Below are positions 44,682 to 55,026 of a stretch of DNA of 64,000 bases, piece after piece. The notes under the pieces were generated by a model. The model was not told the origin of the DNA. It did no database searches and saw nothing but the letters and a program-made list of their open reading frames with translations. The stretch comes from JABMPO01 sp964539785. Lineage in GTDB: Bacteria > Fidelibacterota > Marinisomatia > Marinisomatales > TCS56. Within the stretch, counting starts at the first letter, position 1. Each line of letters starts with the position of its first letter. The translations under genes and the position numbers were made by a program. Location of the stretch: positions 1 to 64,000 of the forward strand of contig CAZIJQ010000004.1 in NCBI GenBank assembly GCA_964539785.1. The letters are read 5' to 3'.

Positions 44682-46169
44682 CTACCGGATAAATATCGCC
44701 AAAGATTTGTGTACGATTTCAGCTATTGGAGACCAGTATATACCAAAAATCAGAGTTGGTATTGCTAAAACAACAACCAATACAGAAATGCCTTTGAATT
44801 CAATTTGGGCAATTACCGCTTTATCCTGCGAGAAGAACATAGTTTTAACCACATACATATAATAATACAATGATATTACGCTGTTAAGAGCGCCGATAAT
44901 CGCCAACCAGTAAAATGATGGTCCGGCTTTTATTACGGCTGCAAACAGATAAAACTTTCCGATAAAGCCGGCCGTGGGCGGAATCCCGGTCAGCGAGAAC
45001 ATGAACAGAGTCATCAATATCGCCAATAATGGGGCTTTATGCCCGAGTCCCCGGAATTGATCGTAATCTTCCTGGCCGGTAGCATTGGCAATAATCATGA
45101 CTACATAAAAAGCGCCCAGATTCATTAACAAATAGAAAACCGCATAGATCATGATACCATAAACACCCTGCTGTGACAGGACCGGTAAAGCCATCATCAT
45201 ATAGCCGGCATGGGCGATGCTGGAATAGGCCAGCATCCGTTTTACGCTGGTCTGGCGCAGGGCAATCAAATTTCCGACCGTCATAGTTACGGCAGCCAAG
45301 ACTGCCAGGAGTTGAGTCCACGGAATCTCAGAGAAGGTACCCCACTCAAGCTTGGTAAATACTCCTTCACCCCCCAGAATCGAATTAAAAAATCTGATAA
45401 TCAAAGCCATTCCGGCCGCTTTGGGGGCAACGGATAAAAAGGCGGTTATGGAAGTTGGCGCACCTTCGTAAACATCAGGCGTCCAGTAATGAAATGGTAC
45501 TGCCGATATCTTGTATCCCAACCCGGCAAAAATCAGAACTGTTGACAGCATCAATGCCAGATCTGCTCCATCCTGCAATTCCATTAACCCGGTTCGAATA
45601 TCGAAGAAATTAGTAGAACCGGTTAAGCCGAATAATATACTTAACCCAAATAACATGATCCCTGAGGAAAATGCACCGTAAATCACATATTTAAGTGATG
45701 CTTCGCTGCTACGACGATTGCCTCGCAGATAACCCGCCAACACAAATGACATTATGGATACGACTTCAATCGATAGATACACCATAATCAGGTCAGTGGC
45801 CGAAACCATGAAAAACAGACCCAGGGTCACAATTACCAGTAAAATATAATATTCACCCACGCGCTGGTTTGCTAAATCACGTTCCCGGAAAGATACCAGA
45901 ATGGTCAAAATGGTCGCTAACAAAATCAGAACTTTGAAAAATACTCCGAAGGGGTCACTGGCAATTGAGCCCAGGAAAAGCGCTGTCGGTATGGGAAATC
46001 CATTGACCATAAAATATAATAATGCCAATACGAGACCCGCCAATGCCCACAATCCTATCCGCCGTGATTTTTTGGCCGAATAAAGTAAATCCACCACAAT
46101 CATCAATAAGATTGTACCGGTTAAAATCAGTTCCGGTTGCAGGTAATTTAGACTGGTTAGATTAGTCAT
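44682..46169 (-). CDS. nuoN: complex I subunit N
   Basis: A 495-aa antiporter-like membrane subunit with 14 helices. It contains ASLKYVIYGAFSSGIMLFGLS, the Lys/Glu proton channel region GLGYKISAVPFHYWTPDVYEGAPTSITAF and VKRMLAYSSIAHAGYMMMAL. It is last in the nuo operon. Confidence 0.95.
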   Translation of the reverse strand: MTNLTSLNYLQPELILTGTILLMIVVDLLYSAKKSRRIGLWALAGLVLALLYFMVNGFPIPTALFLGSIASDPFGVFFKVLILLATILTILVSFRERDLANQRVGEYYILLVIVTLGLFFMVSATDLIMVYLSIEVVSIMSFVLAGYLRGNRRSSEASLKYVIYGAFSSGIMLFGLSILFGLTGSTNFFDIRTGLMELQDGADLALMLSTVLIFAGLGYKISAVPFHYWTPDVYEGAPTSITAFLSVAPKAAGMALIIRFFNSILGGEGVFTKLEWGTFSEIPWTQLLAVLAAVTMTVGNLIALRQTSVKRMLAYSSIAHAGYMMMALPVLSQQGVYGIMIYAVFYLLMNLGAFYVVMIIANATGQEDYDQFRGLGHKAPLLAILMTLFMFSLTGIPPTAGFIGKFYLFAAVIKAGPSFYWLAIIGALNSVISLYYYMYVVKTMFFSQDKAVIAQIEFKGISVLVVVLAIPTLIFGIYWSPIAEIVHKSLAIFIR

Positions 46170-46202
46170 ATTATTTGATCTATCATCTATTCATCAGATC
46201 AA

Positions 46203-47753
46203 TTAAAAGATTCCGGTGGTACCACCAATGGTAACAACCTGTTCGATTAATGAATTGACCGTTTCCCTGATAACGTTCAGGAATGGAGCCGGGTATACCC
46301 CAAAGAACAGGGTAATCAGAGCCAGCGGAACTACGGTAAACAATTCCAGACGACTGATTTCCGGTAAATCAGTATATTTCTCATTAAGCTGGCCGAAAAA
46401 CATCCGCTGGTAAGCCCACAGGAAATAGGCTGCGTTGAGTAAAATTCCCAGCGTAGACAGGACTACGATCAGCTTGAAGACCGAAAAACCACCGATTAAA
46501 CACATAGCTTCGCTGATAAACCCGGAAAAACCCGGTAATCCCAGTCCAGCGAAAAAGGCTATCATCATGATACCGGAATAAACCGGCATGCGCTGAGCCA
46601 ATCCGCCGAATCCATCAATATTACGATGGTGAGCACGATCATAAATCACACCGACCAAGATAAATAGCATAGCTGAAATCGTACCATGATTAAACATCTG
46701 AAAAAGAGCCCCGCTTACACCAGCCTGTGCCGATGTCAGATTTGAGCCGTTCATCACACCGGCCGCCACAATCGCTGACATTCCCACCAGAGCAAATCCC
46801 ATATGATTAATACTGGAATAGGCTACCAATCGCTTTAAATCTGTTTGAGCCAGGGCGCACAATGCACCCCAGATGATATTAACCAGCCCCAGCAATGCCA
46901 GCGCTCCTACGAACCACCACACCGCTTCCGGTAGAATGGCATAGTTAATCCTGAACATACCGTATAAACCCATTTTCAGCAGAATACCGGCCAGGATGAC
47001 CGATACTGCCGTCGGGGCTTCCACATGAGCCAGGGGTAGCCAGGTATGAAATGGAAAGATCGGTACTTTAATGGCAAATCCGATAAATAATAATATCCAG
47101 ATAACTTTTATTGCGCTCATGCCCCACCAGGCAACACCGCTTAAAGCCGTTGGTGCGATTTCGGTCAGTTCAACCATATTAAAAGTATAACCACAATTAA
47201 AATACAGGGCCAGAATGGCAACTAAAATCAGTACCGAACCGAATAAAGTGTAGATAAAAAATTTGATCGCTGCGTATTCGCGCTTGGGACCGCCCCAAAG
47301 CCCAATCAGGAAATACATTGGCAGCAGCATAACTTCCCAGAAAACATAAAACAGGAAAAAGTCCAGCGCTGTAAATACACCCATCATCCCGGTATCCAGC
47401 AACAGGAATAGGGCAAAATAAGCCTTAACCATCTTTTTGGTTTTCCAACTGACAAAAATACCAATAAAAGATAGCAGTGCGGTCAACAATATCATGGGCA
47501 GGCTGAGTCCGTCGATACCCAGGAAATAATGAATATTAAATGATGGTATCCAGGCTGCATATTCGATAAACTGGAACGAGCCAGTACTGCGATCGAACAT
47601 GAACCACAGGGCAATCGCTAGAATTAATTGAATACCTGTCGCCACTGCTGCAGTTATCTTGATGGCCTGGTTCAGGCGATTTGGGATTAATAAAATTATA
47701 GCTGCCCCAATCACCGGCAACCAGATTAACCAACTCAGGATATGGGAATCCAT
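46203..47753 (-). CDS. nuoM: complex I subunit M
   Basis: A 516-aa antiporter-like membrane subunit. It shows FYVFWEVMLLPMYFLIGLWGG (conserved Glu in helix 5), FAIKVPIFPFHTWLPLAHVEAPTAVSVIL and LKRLVAYSSINHMGFAL, and contributes one proton channel. Confidence 0.95.
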   Translation of the reverse strand: MDSHILSWLIWLPVIGAAIILLIPNRLNQAIKITAAVATGIQLILAIALWFMFDRSTGSFQFIEYAAWIPSFNIHYFLGIDGLSLPMILLTALLSFIGIFVSWKTKKMVKAYFALFLLLDTGMMGVFTALDFFLFYVFWEVMLLPMYFLIGLWGGPKREYAAIKFFIYTLFGSVLILVAILALYFNCGYTFNMVELTEIAPTALSGVAWWGMSAIKVIWILLFIGFAIKVPIFPFHTWLPLAHVEAPTAVSVILAGILLKMGLYGMFRINYAILPEAVWWFVGALALLGLVNIIWGALCALAQTDLKRLVAYSSINHMGFALVGMSAIVAAGVMNGSNLTSAQAGVSGALFQMFNHGTISAMLFILVGVIYDRAHHRNIDGFGGLAQRMPVYSGIMMIAFFAGLGLPGFSGFISEAMCLIGGFSVFKLIVVLSTLGILLNAAYFLWAYQRMFFGQLNEKYTDLPEISRLELFTVVPLALITLFFGVYPAPFLNVIRETVNSLIEQVVTIGGTTGIF

Positions 47754-47801
47754 ATCAATCCTCTCTTAAAAATATTTGATAGTATTGTTGTATCCCGCCC
47801 A

Positions 47802-49844
47802 TCACAATACCTGAATTATTAAAATTACAATTATTGCCAATAAGGCAAACAACAGGTAGTTTTGCAAACGTCCGGTTTGTGCCTGCCGTAAAGATTGTCC
47901 TGAACGCTGAAAAAATCTGCCAATTCCGTTAACGATCATTTTATCCAGACCATCCCAATCAATCGTACCGGATAGACGTGCAAATTTTTCCGATATTCGC
48001 CCAAAACCATCGATAAATTTTTGATCATACAAATCCCAGTCGGTGTAGCCGACCTTATCTGTTAAGCGCAAGAACGGCTGGTAAATGAATCGATCGTAGA
48101 TTTCGTCGATATAATATTTATGAAATGACCAGCGATAAATAAATCCACTGCGCTGAGCCCAATTCTCGGCAGATAATTTTCTTTTGAGATAAAACAGCCA
48201 GGAAAATAAAATTCCCAGTCCCGCTAAGGAAACCGATAGAATCATTGCTAACTTATGATTATGATGGACCTGCTCCGCGAATTCATGAGCGCCCACAACC
48301 ACAAACCCAGTTACTAGCGTGTCCTGGGCCGTGACTAAACTGGTGAACCAACCACTGTTGGCAAATGGATTGAATTGGGGTAAGGTATAAAAAGCGAAGA
48401 AAGTCAGGCTACTGAGAACAATCATTGGAACCGTCATAGCCCGGGGAGATTCAACAATATTTATATAAATATGAGTCTGCTGAGGCTCATTATGGAAAGT
48501 CAGATAAATCAAACGCAACATATAAAAAGGCGTGATCAAAGCCGCCGTAAAACCAAAAAACGGCACTAAAAAATGTTGCGGGGAATGACCGGCAAACGCC
48601 AGCGTTCCCGCCAGGATTGCATCCTTAGATATGAAGCCCGATAATAACGGTACACCGGAAATGGCCAGAGTAGCCACCACCATAGTCCAGTAAGTAATGG
48701 GCATCCGGGATTTGAAGCCGCCCATATTGCGCATATCTTGAGCGTCCGTATCGTGGTCATTTAATTTATGCAGTGCGTTATGCATGGCATAGATGACACT
48801 ACCGGCGCCGTAAAAAAGACAGGCTTTGAACATGGCATGGGTCACAAGATGGAAAAATCCGGCAGTGTAAGCGCCAGTTCCCACCGCCATTACCATGTAA
48901 CCTAACTGGCTTAAAGTCGAATAGGCCAGCACCCGCTTGATATCATTCTGGGTAATTGCGATGGTTGCGGCGAACAAGGCTGTAAATCCGCCAATGTAGG
49001 AAATTATAACCAGCACATCTGGAGTCATGATCGGGAACAGACGCACCAGCATGTAAACTCCGGCAGCCACCATAGTGGCCGCATGGATTAAAGCTGATAC
49101 GGGTGTGGGACCTTCCATGGCATCGGGTAGCCAAATATGTAATGGCACCTGAGCGGATTTCCCAACCGCACCGCAGAATAATCCCAGTCCGGCCAGTGTA
49201 AGCATTAAACCACTTAGTTGGCCGTTAGCGACACCATTGAAAATATCCTGATAGTTGAATGATCCCATGGCTGTGAAGAATAACATGATCCCGATGAAGA
49301 AGCCCAGATCGCCAACACGATTGGTCAAAAAAGCCTTTTTACCGGCATCGGCAGCCGAATCCTTCTGAAACCAGAATCCGATTAGCAAATAGGAGCTGAC
49401 ACCAACCAGTTCCCAGAAGATGTAAAGCGACAATAAATTATTTGCCAGCACGATTCCATTCATGCTGAAAGTGAATAATCCCAGGTAGGCAAAATACCGT
49501 GAATAAAGCGGATCACCGGCCATATAGCGGGTGGAATAAATGTGGGACATTGTGGAAATCAATGCCACAACCACCAGCATGATTACGGTGACATTATCGA
49601 TGAGAAAACCAAGTTTAATCTGAAAAGCCCCTAAATTAACCCATTCAAAAGCAGCCTCAAGCTGATATCCGGGATCGAATTTCAATAGAATTGCCAGCAG
49701 CATTCCCAGCGCAATAACTAATGTTCCACCAACGGCTACTACGGCAACAAAATCACCCTGCCGCGGTAACCGGCGACCCCAGAATATCTGGATCAAGAAA
49801 GCCAGTAACGGTAGAAACAGGATGAACAGGCTGGCGATAATCAT
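47802..49844 (-). CDS. nuoL: complex I subunit L
   Basis: A 680-aa antiporter-like subunit, about 16 helices with the C-terminal lateral helix region. FWELVGVSSYLLIGFWF, VGKSAQVPLHIWLPDAMEGPTPVSALIHAATMVAAGVY and IKRVLAYSTLSQLGYMVMA are typical. Longer than NuoM and NuoN because of the lateral helix. Confidence 0.96.
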   Translation of the reverse strand: MIIASLFILFLPLLAFLIQIFWGRRLPRQGDFVAVVAVGGTLVIALGMLLAILLKFDPGYQLEAAFEWVNLGAFQIKLGFLIDNVTVIMLVVVALISTMSHIYSTRYMAGDPLYSRYFAYLGLFTFSMNGIVLANNLLSLYIFWELVGVSSYLLIGFWFQKDSAADAGKKAFLTNRVGDLGFFIGIMLFFTAMGSFNYQDIFNGVANGQLSGLMLTLAGLGLFCGAVGKSAQVPLHIWLPDAMEGPTPVSALIHAATMVAAGVYMLVRLFPIMTPDVLVIISYIGGFTALFAATIAITQNDIKRVLAYSTLSQLGYMVMAVGTGAYTAGFFHLVTHAMFKACLFYGAGSVIYAMHNALHKLNDHDTDAQDMRNMGGFKSRMPITYWTMVVATLAISGVPLLSGFISKDAILAGTLAFAGHSPQHFLVPFFGFTAALITPFYMLRLIYLTFHNEPQQTHIYINIVESPRAMTVPMIVLSSLTFFAFYTLPQFNPFANSGWFTSLVTAQDTLVTGFVVVGAHEFAEQVHHNHKLAMILSVSLAGLGILFSWLFYLKRKLSAENWAQRSGFIYRWSFHKYYIDEIYDRFIYQPFLRLTDKVGYTDWDLYDQKFIDGFGRISEKFARLSGTIDWDGLDKMIVNGIGRFFQRSGQSLRQAQTGRLQNYLLFALLAIIVILIIQVL

Positions 49845-50146
49845 AGTTTCAACTCGCTGGGTTCATCAACGTTAATGCTGTGGAATAAATTGTAAATATT
49901 AATAATTATTGCCAGCGCAACCGCTGCTTCGGCAGCCGCCATGATTATCACGAAAAGTGCAAAAATCTGCCCCGACATATTCATACCGCCGAATCGTGCA
50001 AATGCGACAAAATTTATATTGGCCGAATTCAGGATCAATTCCACTCCCATGAGAATTGCGATAGCATTTCGACGGGTAATTACGCCATACAATCCCAGAC
50101 AAAACAGGATCGCGCCAATAATCAAATAGGTCTGCAATTGATCCAT
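49841..50146 (-). CDS. nuoK: complex I subunit K
   Basis: A 101-aa three-helix subunit with the proton-pumping Glu in LMGVELILNSANINFVAF and a second Glu in AAAEAAVALAI. The start overlaps the nuoJ stop by one base; its end overlaps nuoL. Confidence 0.95.
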   Translation of the reverse strand: MDQLQTYLIIGAILFCLGLYGVITRRNAIAILMGVELILNSANINFVAFARFGGMNMSGQIFALFVIIMAAAEAAVALAIIINIYNLFHSINVDEPSELKL

Positions 50147-50634
50147 CAGCGTCCCTTCCTGGCCAGGGTGGCCGCTCCGATCAATGCGCCCAGTAATAGA
50201 ATGGAAACAACTTCAAATGGCAAAAGATAGTCAATCAACAGCATTTTGCCGATTGATTCTACCGTTTGGGTGGGCTCACTGGCAGCTACCACATACCAGG
50301 GTGTTTTGATAATCATAGTTATCAATAATCCCAATAGTACGGTTAACCCGCCGGCTGCGATTCGCCGCTGAACACTGGTATGAGAAATTCGAACGCTGGT
50401 AATTTTGTTGGTCAGCATTATTCCAAACAGGATTAGAATTGTTATGCCACCGATGTAAATCACTATCTGTACCACGCCGATAAAATCAGCCCACAGGAAA
50501 ATATAGAGTCCGGCGACACCGATAAAGCTGAATAACAATGCTACTGCGGAGTAAATCAATTGCCTGCTGGTAACCACAATTACCGCCGATGCAATGGTGA
50601 ATAATGCCAGTAGCCAGAAGGTGATTTCAGCCAT
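50146..50634 (-). CDS. nuoJ: complex I subunit J
   Basis: A 162-aa membrane subunit with five helices. LIYSAVALLFSFIGVAGLYIFL and VQIVIYIGGITILILFGIM match the family. It begins 8 bases within the nuoI end. Confidence 0.94.
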   Translation of the reverse strand: MAEITFWLLALFTIASAVIVVTSRQLIYSAVALLFSFIGVAGLYIFLWADFIGVVQIVIYIGGITILILFGIMLTNKITSVRISHTSVQRRIAAGGLTVLLGLLITMIIKTPWYVVAASEPTQTVESIGKMLLIDYLLPFEVVSILLLGALIGAATLARKGR

Positions 50635-51199
50635 TATAGGTCTGCTCCTCGGGCTGGGCCGGTTTGGTTATTCGCTCAACTTGTTCTGCGGTAACATTGG
50701 CGAAACGAAAAATCAAATCATTCCGGTCATAGGTAGAAAATTCGTAATCAATCGGACGTTTACGGGAATTGGGACCACCGGTCATATAGATACAATCCTC
50801 TGGACAAGGATAGGTACACAGGTTGCAGTAGCAACACTCTGTCATGTCGATATCAAATCGAGTGACCAACAAACGCTTTTTAGTATCATTGGAAGTAGTA
50901 CCGATATCGGTGTCTTTTAGCACCTTCACCGTATCAATTTTAATGCAATCAACCGGGCAGGCACGAACACATTGCATACAGCCTATACAATCATCGATAT
51001 CGACCTCCAACCGGGATCGAATCACATTATAGCTATTGTGATCAAAACCAATATCCCGTTGCGGTTGAGGCCAGCGCTCTTCCGGAAATTGCAGGGTGAC
51101 ATTATTTTTTCTGATTCGTAACAAATGTATAAACGTAATCCCCAGGCCTTGCAGCAGGGTAGTTACCGTTTCAAAAATATTTTTAAAATAATGAATCAT
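50627..51199 (-). CDS. nuoI: complex I subunit I, 2x[4Fe-4S]
   Basis: A 190-aa subunit with two [4Fe-4S] motifs, CIGCMQCVRACP and CCYCNLCTYPCP, holding N6a and N6b. TPR-like GVRLTE part is absent; the N-terminus carries a membrane-associated helix. Starts 1 base after the nuoH end. Confidence 0.96.
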   Translation of the reverse strand: MIHYFKNIFETVTTLLQGLGITFIHLLRIRKNNVTLQFPEERWPQPQRDIGFDHNSYNVIRSRLEVDIDDCIGCMQCVRACPVDCIKIDTVKVLKDTDIGTTSNDTKKRLLVTRFDIDMTECCYCNLCTYPCPEDCIYMTGGPNSRKRPIDYEFSTYDRNDLIFRFANVTAEQVERITKPAQPEEQTYNG

Positions 51200-51200
51200 A

Positions 51201-52286
51201 TTACCCTGTTAACAATTCCCAGATTCCGACCCCAAAAAGGTTGAAAAATGAAATCGGCAATAAGAACTTCCAGCTAACATTCATTAATTGATCAACCCGC
51301 AGGCGCGGGAAAGTCCAGCGAAACCACATCATCACCAATACCAGAAAAATTATTTTCCCCATAAACCACAGCAATCCCCAGGATGGGCCGGATAAAAATT
51401 CGCCAAAAGGACTTTGCCAACCACCCAGAAAAACTACGGTGGCGATGGCGCAAACGATGAACATATTGGCATATTCGCTGAGGAAGAAGAATGCCCAGCG
51501 CATTCCCGAATATTCGGTATGGAATCCAGCCACCAGTTCCGATTCAGCTTCCGGAATGTCAAACGGTGTCCGGTTTGTTTCGGCTACTCCCGCAATAAAA
51601 TAAATAAAGAAAGCCAAAAATGTGAATGGATTTTGAAATATGAACCAGTTCGGTAAAAATCCCAGTACTGTGCCAGTCTGTGCTCTGGTAATATCCTGCA
51701 TATTGAGGGAGCCAACCAGCATAACAACCGCAATCAGGGATATGGCGGCCGGTATTTCATAACTGATAATCTGAGCTGCCGAACGCATGGCGCCGTACAG
51801 CGACCATTTGTTATTTGATGCCCAACCCGCCAGGATCAATCCTACGATGCCAAATGAACTGACCGCCAAAATGTAAAATAGACCAACGTTAAAATTCACC
51901 AGCGACAGGGTTTCGCTGAATGGCAGGGCAATAAAACCGATGAAAGCTCCCAGAAATAGAATAAAGGGAGCCATAATAAACAATTTGCGATCGGCGGCAG
52001 CCGGAATTATGTCTTCTTTTACCAATAATTTCAGCGCATCTGCAACCGTTTGCAGCACACCCCATTTTCCGGCATGCAGACCTGGCCCCTGCCCCATAGG
52101 ACCGATTCGATCCTGCATAAATGCCGATACTTTCCGCTCCACATAAACCGCCACGATAGCATGAACGGCAACCAGTCCGAAAATCGCCAATCCCGAAACA
52201 ATGATTGCCAGTATAAATGCCCCGGGAACACCCAGAAACCCCAACCATGAATTATTTACCCAGTCTATCAGCCAACTGATCGTCAT
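51201..52286 (-). CDS. nuoH: complex I subunit H
   Basis: A 361-aa eight- or nine-helix subunit at the quinone cavity. The loop AYVERKVSAFMQDRIGPMGQGP (first part VYVERKVSAFMQDRIGP), FAGVAETNRTPFDIPEAESELVAGFHTEYSGMRW region and WFRWTFPRLRVDQLM are characteristic. Confidence 0.96.
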   Translation of the reverse strand: MTISWLIDWVNNSWLGFLGVPGAFILAIIVSGLAIFGLVAVHAIVAVYVERKVSAFMQDRIGPMGQGPGLHAGKWGVLQTVADALKLLVKEDIIPAAADRKLFIMAPFILFLGAFIGFIALPFSETLSLVNFNVGLFYILAVSSFGIVGLILAGWASNNKWSLYGAMRSAAQIISYEIPAAISLIAVVMLVGSLNMQDITRAQTGTVLGFLPNWFIFQNPFTFLAFFIYFIAGVAETNRTPFDIPEAESELVAGFHTEYSGMRWAFFFLSEYANMFIVCAIATVVFLGGWQSPFGEFLSGPSWGLLWFMGKIIFLVLVMMWFRWTFPRLRVDQLMNVSWKFLLPISFFNLFGVGIWELLTG

Positions 52287-53404
52287 CGGTCAATCTCTCC
52301 CAAAACGATGTCAAGGCTGCCCAGGATTGCCAGTACGTCCGAAATCATCCAGCCCTGGGATATTTCACTCAGGACGCTTAAGGCAGTAAAGGCCGGCGAG
52401 CGCATCTTCATGCGTGTGGGTTTTGGTTTACCATCACTGATGATATAAAACCCCAATTCGCCACGGGGTGTTTCGGATCGGGAGTAAATCGCCCCCTTGG
52501 GTGGTCTGATTCGCCGGGGAACCGCTCCCCGCACATCACCATCACGGGGCATCTGATCCAATGCTTGACGGATGATCTTAACACTTTCACGCATTTCTTC
52601 GGCTCTCACCCAGTAGCGATCCCAGCAGTCACCAACCGATCCCTTGATGCCGGTTCCCACTGGAATCTCAAAATCGAACCGATCGTAGATGGAATAGGGC
52701 TCGTCTTTCCGTAAATCCCACTTTACACCAGATCCACGCAGGTTTGGCCCGGTAACACCATAATTAATTGCTACTTCCGGTGTCAGAATTCCCACATCAG
52801 CGGTACGCTCGATAAAAATCTTGTTGAAGGTTAGCAGATTATTGTACTCATCCACATGGGGTAGAAAATAATCCAGGAATTCATAAGTTTTTTCGACAAA
52901 CCCTGGGGGGATATCGTGGGATAACCCGCCGATCCACATGTAATTATAGAGTAAACGGGCACCGCAGGTAAGTTCGAACAAATCCAGAATTCGTTCCCGG
53001 TCACGAAACATATACAGAAATGGAGTAAACGCTCCCACATCCAATCCAAACGTGCCCAGGGCCAGCAAATGACTGGCGATCCGGTTCATTTCCGCCATAA
53101 TAACCCGGATATATTGAACCTTTTCCGGTACTTCAATCGCCAACATATCTTCCATTGCCAAGACGTACCCAAAATCATTGTTCATGGATGCGATATAATC
53201 GCAGCGATCAACATATGGAATTATCTGTTCGTAGGTAATATTCTCACAATGTTTCTCAAAACAGCGATGTAAATAGCCGATTACCGGTATAATAGCGGTT
53301 ACAATTTCACCGTCGGTCTTTACTTTCAACCGCAGCACGCCATGGGTACTGGGATGTTGTGGTCCGATATTCAGGACCATCTCTTCCGTCTGTCTTACTC
53401 CCAT
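52283..53404 (-). CDS. nuoD: complex I subunit D
   Basis: A 373-aa 49-kDa subunit with the quinone-site loop MVLNIGPQHPSTHGVLRL (His and Tyr of the pocket), followed by GYLHRCFEKHCE and the C-terminal DVLAILGSLDIVLGEIDR. It is separate from NuoC, not fused. It overlaps the 3' end of nuoC by 10 bases. Confidence 0.97.
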   Translation of the reverse strand: MGVRQTEEMVLNIGPQHPSTHGVLRLKVKTDGEIVTAIIPVIGYLHRCFEKHCENITYEQIIPYVDRCDYIASMNNDFGYVLAMEDMLAIEVPEKVQYIRVIMAEMNRIASHLLALGTFGLDVGAFTPFLYMFRDRERILDLFELTCGARLLYNYMWIGGLSHDIPPGFVEKTYEFLDYFLPHVDEYNNLLTFNKIFIERTADVGILTPEVAINYGVTGPNLRGSGVKWDLRKDEPYSIYDRFDFEIPVGTGIKGSVGDCWDRYWVRAEEMRESVKIIRQALDQMPRDGDVRGAVPRRIRPPKGAIYSRSETPRGELGFYIISDGKPKPTRMKMRSPAFTALSVLSEISQGWMISDVLAILGSLDIVLGEIDR

Positions 53405-53889
53405 CCCGACTTATCCTTGGGTACCGGCATGTCCCGATAAAATTGCGGTTCCACATAATCTTTACGCAACGGCCAGCCTTCCCAGTCATCTTCCAGTAGA
53501 ATTCGACGCAGATCACGATGCCATTCAAAAACGATTCCATACATATCGTAGGTTTCCCGCTCCAGCCAGTCGGCGGTTCGCCAGATTTTTTCGACTGAAG
53601 GCACTGATGGCTGATCGCGTTCCAGAATTATCTGGACCTCCAACCAATGCCGGTGAGTCATGGAAAAGAAATTATAACGCACCTCAAGATTATTTTCCGG
53701 TCCATTATCCACCCCGGTAATACAGTGTAAAGAATCAAATTTCAGTTCATCTGCGGCAGCAATAAACTCCGCTACCGGTAACCAGCTCTCGGATTTTACA
53801 ATCAACGCATTTGCTGTTTCTTCTGGCTGACCAATTTCCAGATCCGGGAATTTCGCGGAAATTAACTGATAAATTTCTTCAAACGTCAT
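53395..53889 (-). CDS. nuoC: complex I subunit C
   Basis: A 164-aa 30-kDa subunit. The signature ERETYDMYGIVFEWHRDLRRILLEDDWEGWPLRKDY is present; the N-terminal part is the usual alpha-beta domain. Ends 10 bases inside the nuoD start. Confidence 0.94.
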   Translation of the reverse strand: MTFEEIYQLISAKFPDLEIGQPEETANALIVKSESWLPVAEFIAAADELKFDSLHCITGVDNGPENNLEVRYNFFSMTHRHWLEVQIILERDQPSVPSVEKIWRTADWLERETYDMYGIVFEWHRDLRRILLEDDWEGWPLRKDYVEPQFYRDMPVPKDKSGWE

Positions 53890-54377
53890 TGCAGCTTCGC
53901 GGACAGTGGTTTTTCGTGACGGATTTTCTCCTGCAGTTTCAATAATCCTTCTATCAGGGATTCAGGTCGTGGCGGACAACCGGGAATGTATACATCAACC
54001 GGAATAATTAAGTCGACGCCTTTTAACACATGGTAACCATGTTGCCAGTAGGGTCCGCCGCTGGTGGCACAACTGCCCATGGAAATAACATATTTGGGAT
54101 CGGCCATCTGTTCATACAAACGTTTTATTCTGGTAGCCATCTTCAGGGTTACGGTGCCAGATACGATCATTACATCGGCCTGGCGTGGTGATGAACGCGG
54201 CATCATTCCGATTCGTTCCAAATCATGGCGACTGGCGGCGGTTGCCATCATTTCTATGGCGCAACAGGCTAATCCAAATTGAAAATACCAGGGCGAAGTG
54301 GAACGAGCCCAACTGATAAGTTTATCTAGCGAGCCCACAATTATATTATCGAAATTTTGGGGTGTTTGTTGATCCAT
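53886..54377 (-). CDS. nuoB: complex I subunit B, N2 cluster
   Basis: A 163-aa PSST subunit that holds the terminal FeS cluster N2. Its Cys are in QFGLACCAIEMM (tandem pair), SMGSCATSGGPYW and IPGCPPRPE. The start overlaps the nuoA stop by one base. Confidence 0.96.
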   Translation of the reverse strand: MDQQTPQNFDNIIVGSLDKLISWARSTSPWYFQFGLACCAIEMMATAASRHDLERIGMMPRSSPRQADVMIVSGTVTLKMATRIKRLYEQMADPKYVISMGSCATSGGPYWQHGYHVLKGVDLIIPVDVYIPGCPPRPESLIEGLLKLQEKIRHEKPLSAKLQ

Positions 54378-54805
54378 TAGAAATTTCTATCAGAATTTGG
54401 GTCTTCAGCGAAGCGGCGATATCGCCCCCGGGCGTTTTTCAGATTAAGTTTTACCCAATCCAAATCCCCTTTGCGCCAAACGTAGGCCAGTCCCACTAGT
54501 AATATCACTAAAAATATTCCCATCTCAACCATGGCCAACCAACCCAGTTCCCGGAAGACGACCGCCCAGGGAAACAGAAAGACTACTTCCACATCAAAGA
54601 TCAAAAAAACCAGGGCGATAATATAAAATCGTATATTGAATTGTACCCAGGCTGACCCTTCCGGTTCTTCGCCACATTCATAGGTAGACTGCTTGAGTTT
54701 GGAAGGATTGGATGGTGCCAGCAGCTTTTGTAGCCACAGGGCAACCATGAGTAGGATTATACCCAGGATTGTGAAAGCCAGTACTGTTCCGTAGTCGAGA
54801 TACAC
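54377..54805 (-). CDS. nuoA: complex I subunit A
   Basis: A 142-aa three-helix subunit, first gene of the operon, with GTG as start. KQSTYECGEEPEGSAWVQFNIRFY matches the family loop (Cys in YECG), followed by FLIFDVEVVFLFPWAV. The basic C-terminal tail is longer than in E. coli. Confidence 0.94.
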   Translation of the reverse strand: MYLDYGTVLAFTILGIILLMVALWLQKLLAPSNPSKLKQSTYECGEEPEGSAWVQFNIRFYIIALVFLIFDVEVVFLFPWAVVFRELGWLAMVEMGIFLVILLVGLAYVWRKGDLDWVKLNLKNARGRYRRFAEDPNSDRNF

Positions 54806-54831
54806 AAGTATTAGTTCAAATTATGAAGCAG

Positions 54832-54861
54832 AATTTACCCTGTGAGTTTTCCGCCAGTCAA
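54832..54861 (-). promoter_or_regulatory. putative promoter of the nuo operon
   Basis: On the minus strand TTGACT (54856-54861) and TAAATT (54832-54837) are 18 bases apart, and the -10 lies about 27 bases before the nuoA GTG. It lies in the 221-base divergent region that separates nuoA from the proline dehydrogenase gene. No regulator site is evident to me. Confidence 0.4.
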
Positions 54862-55026
54862 GGCAAAGTTAAGGATATCACTTTACATTTTTCCAATTGT
54901 AGAGCACAGTAAAATTTTCCCTTTCATAGATAGGAAAAAAGCTGATATATCATCACAATCAGTGGCTAAATTCTGTACTAAAATATCTAATAGGACAGTC
55001 TAAATCACTACAAAATCAGGTGCCAT

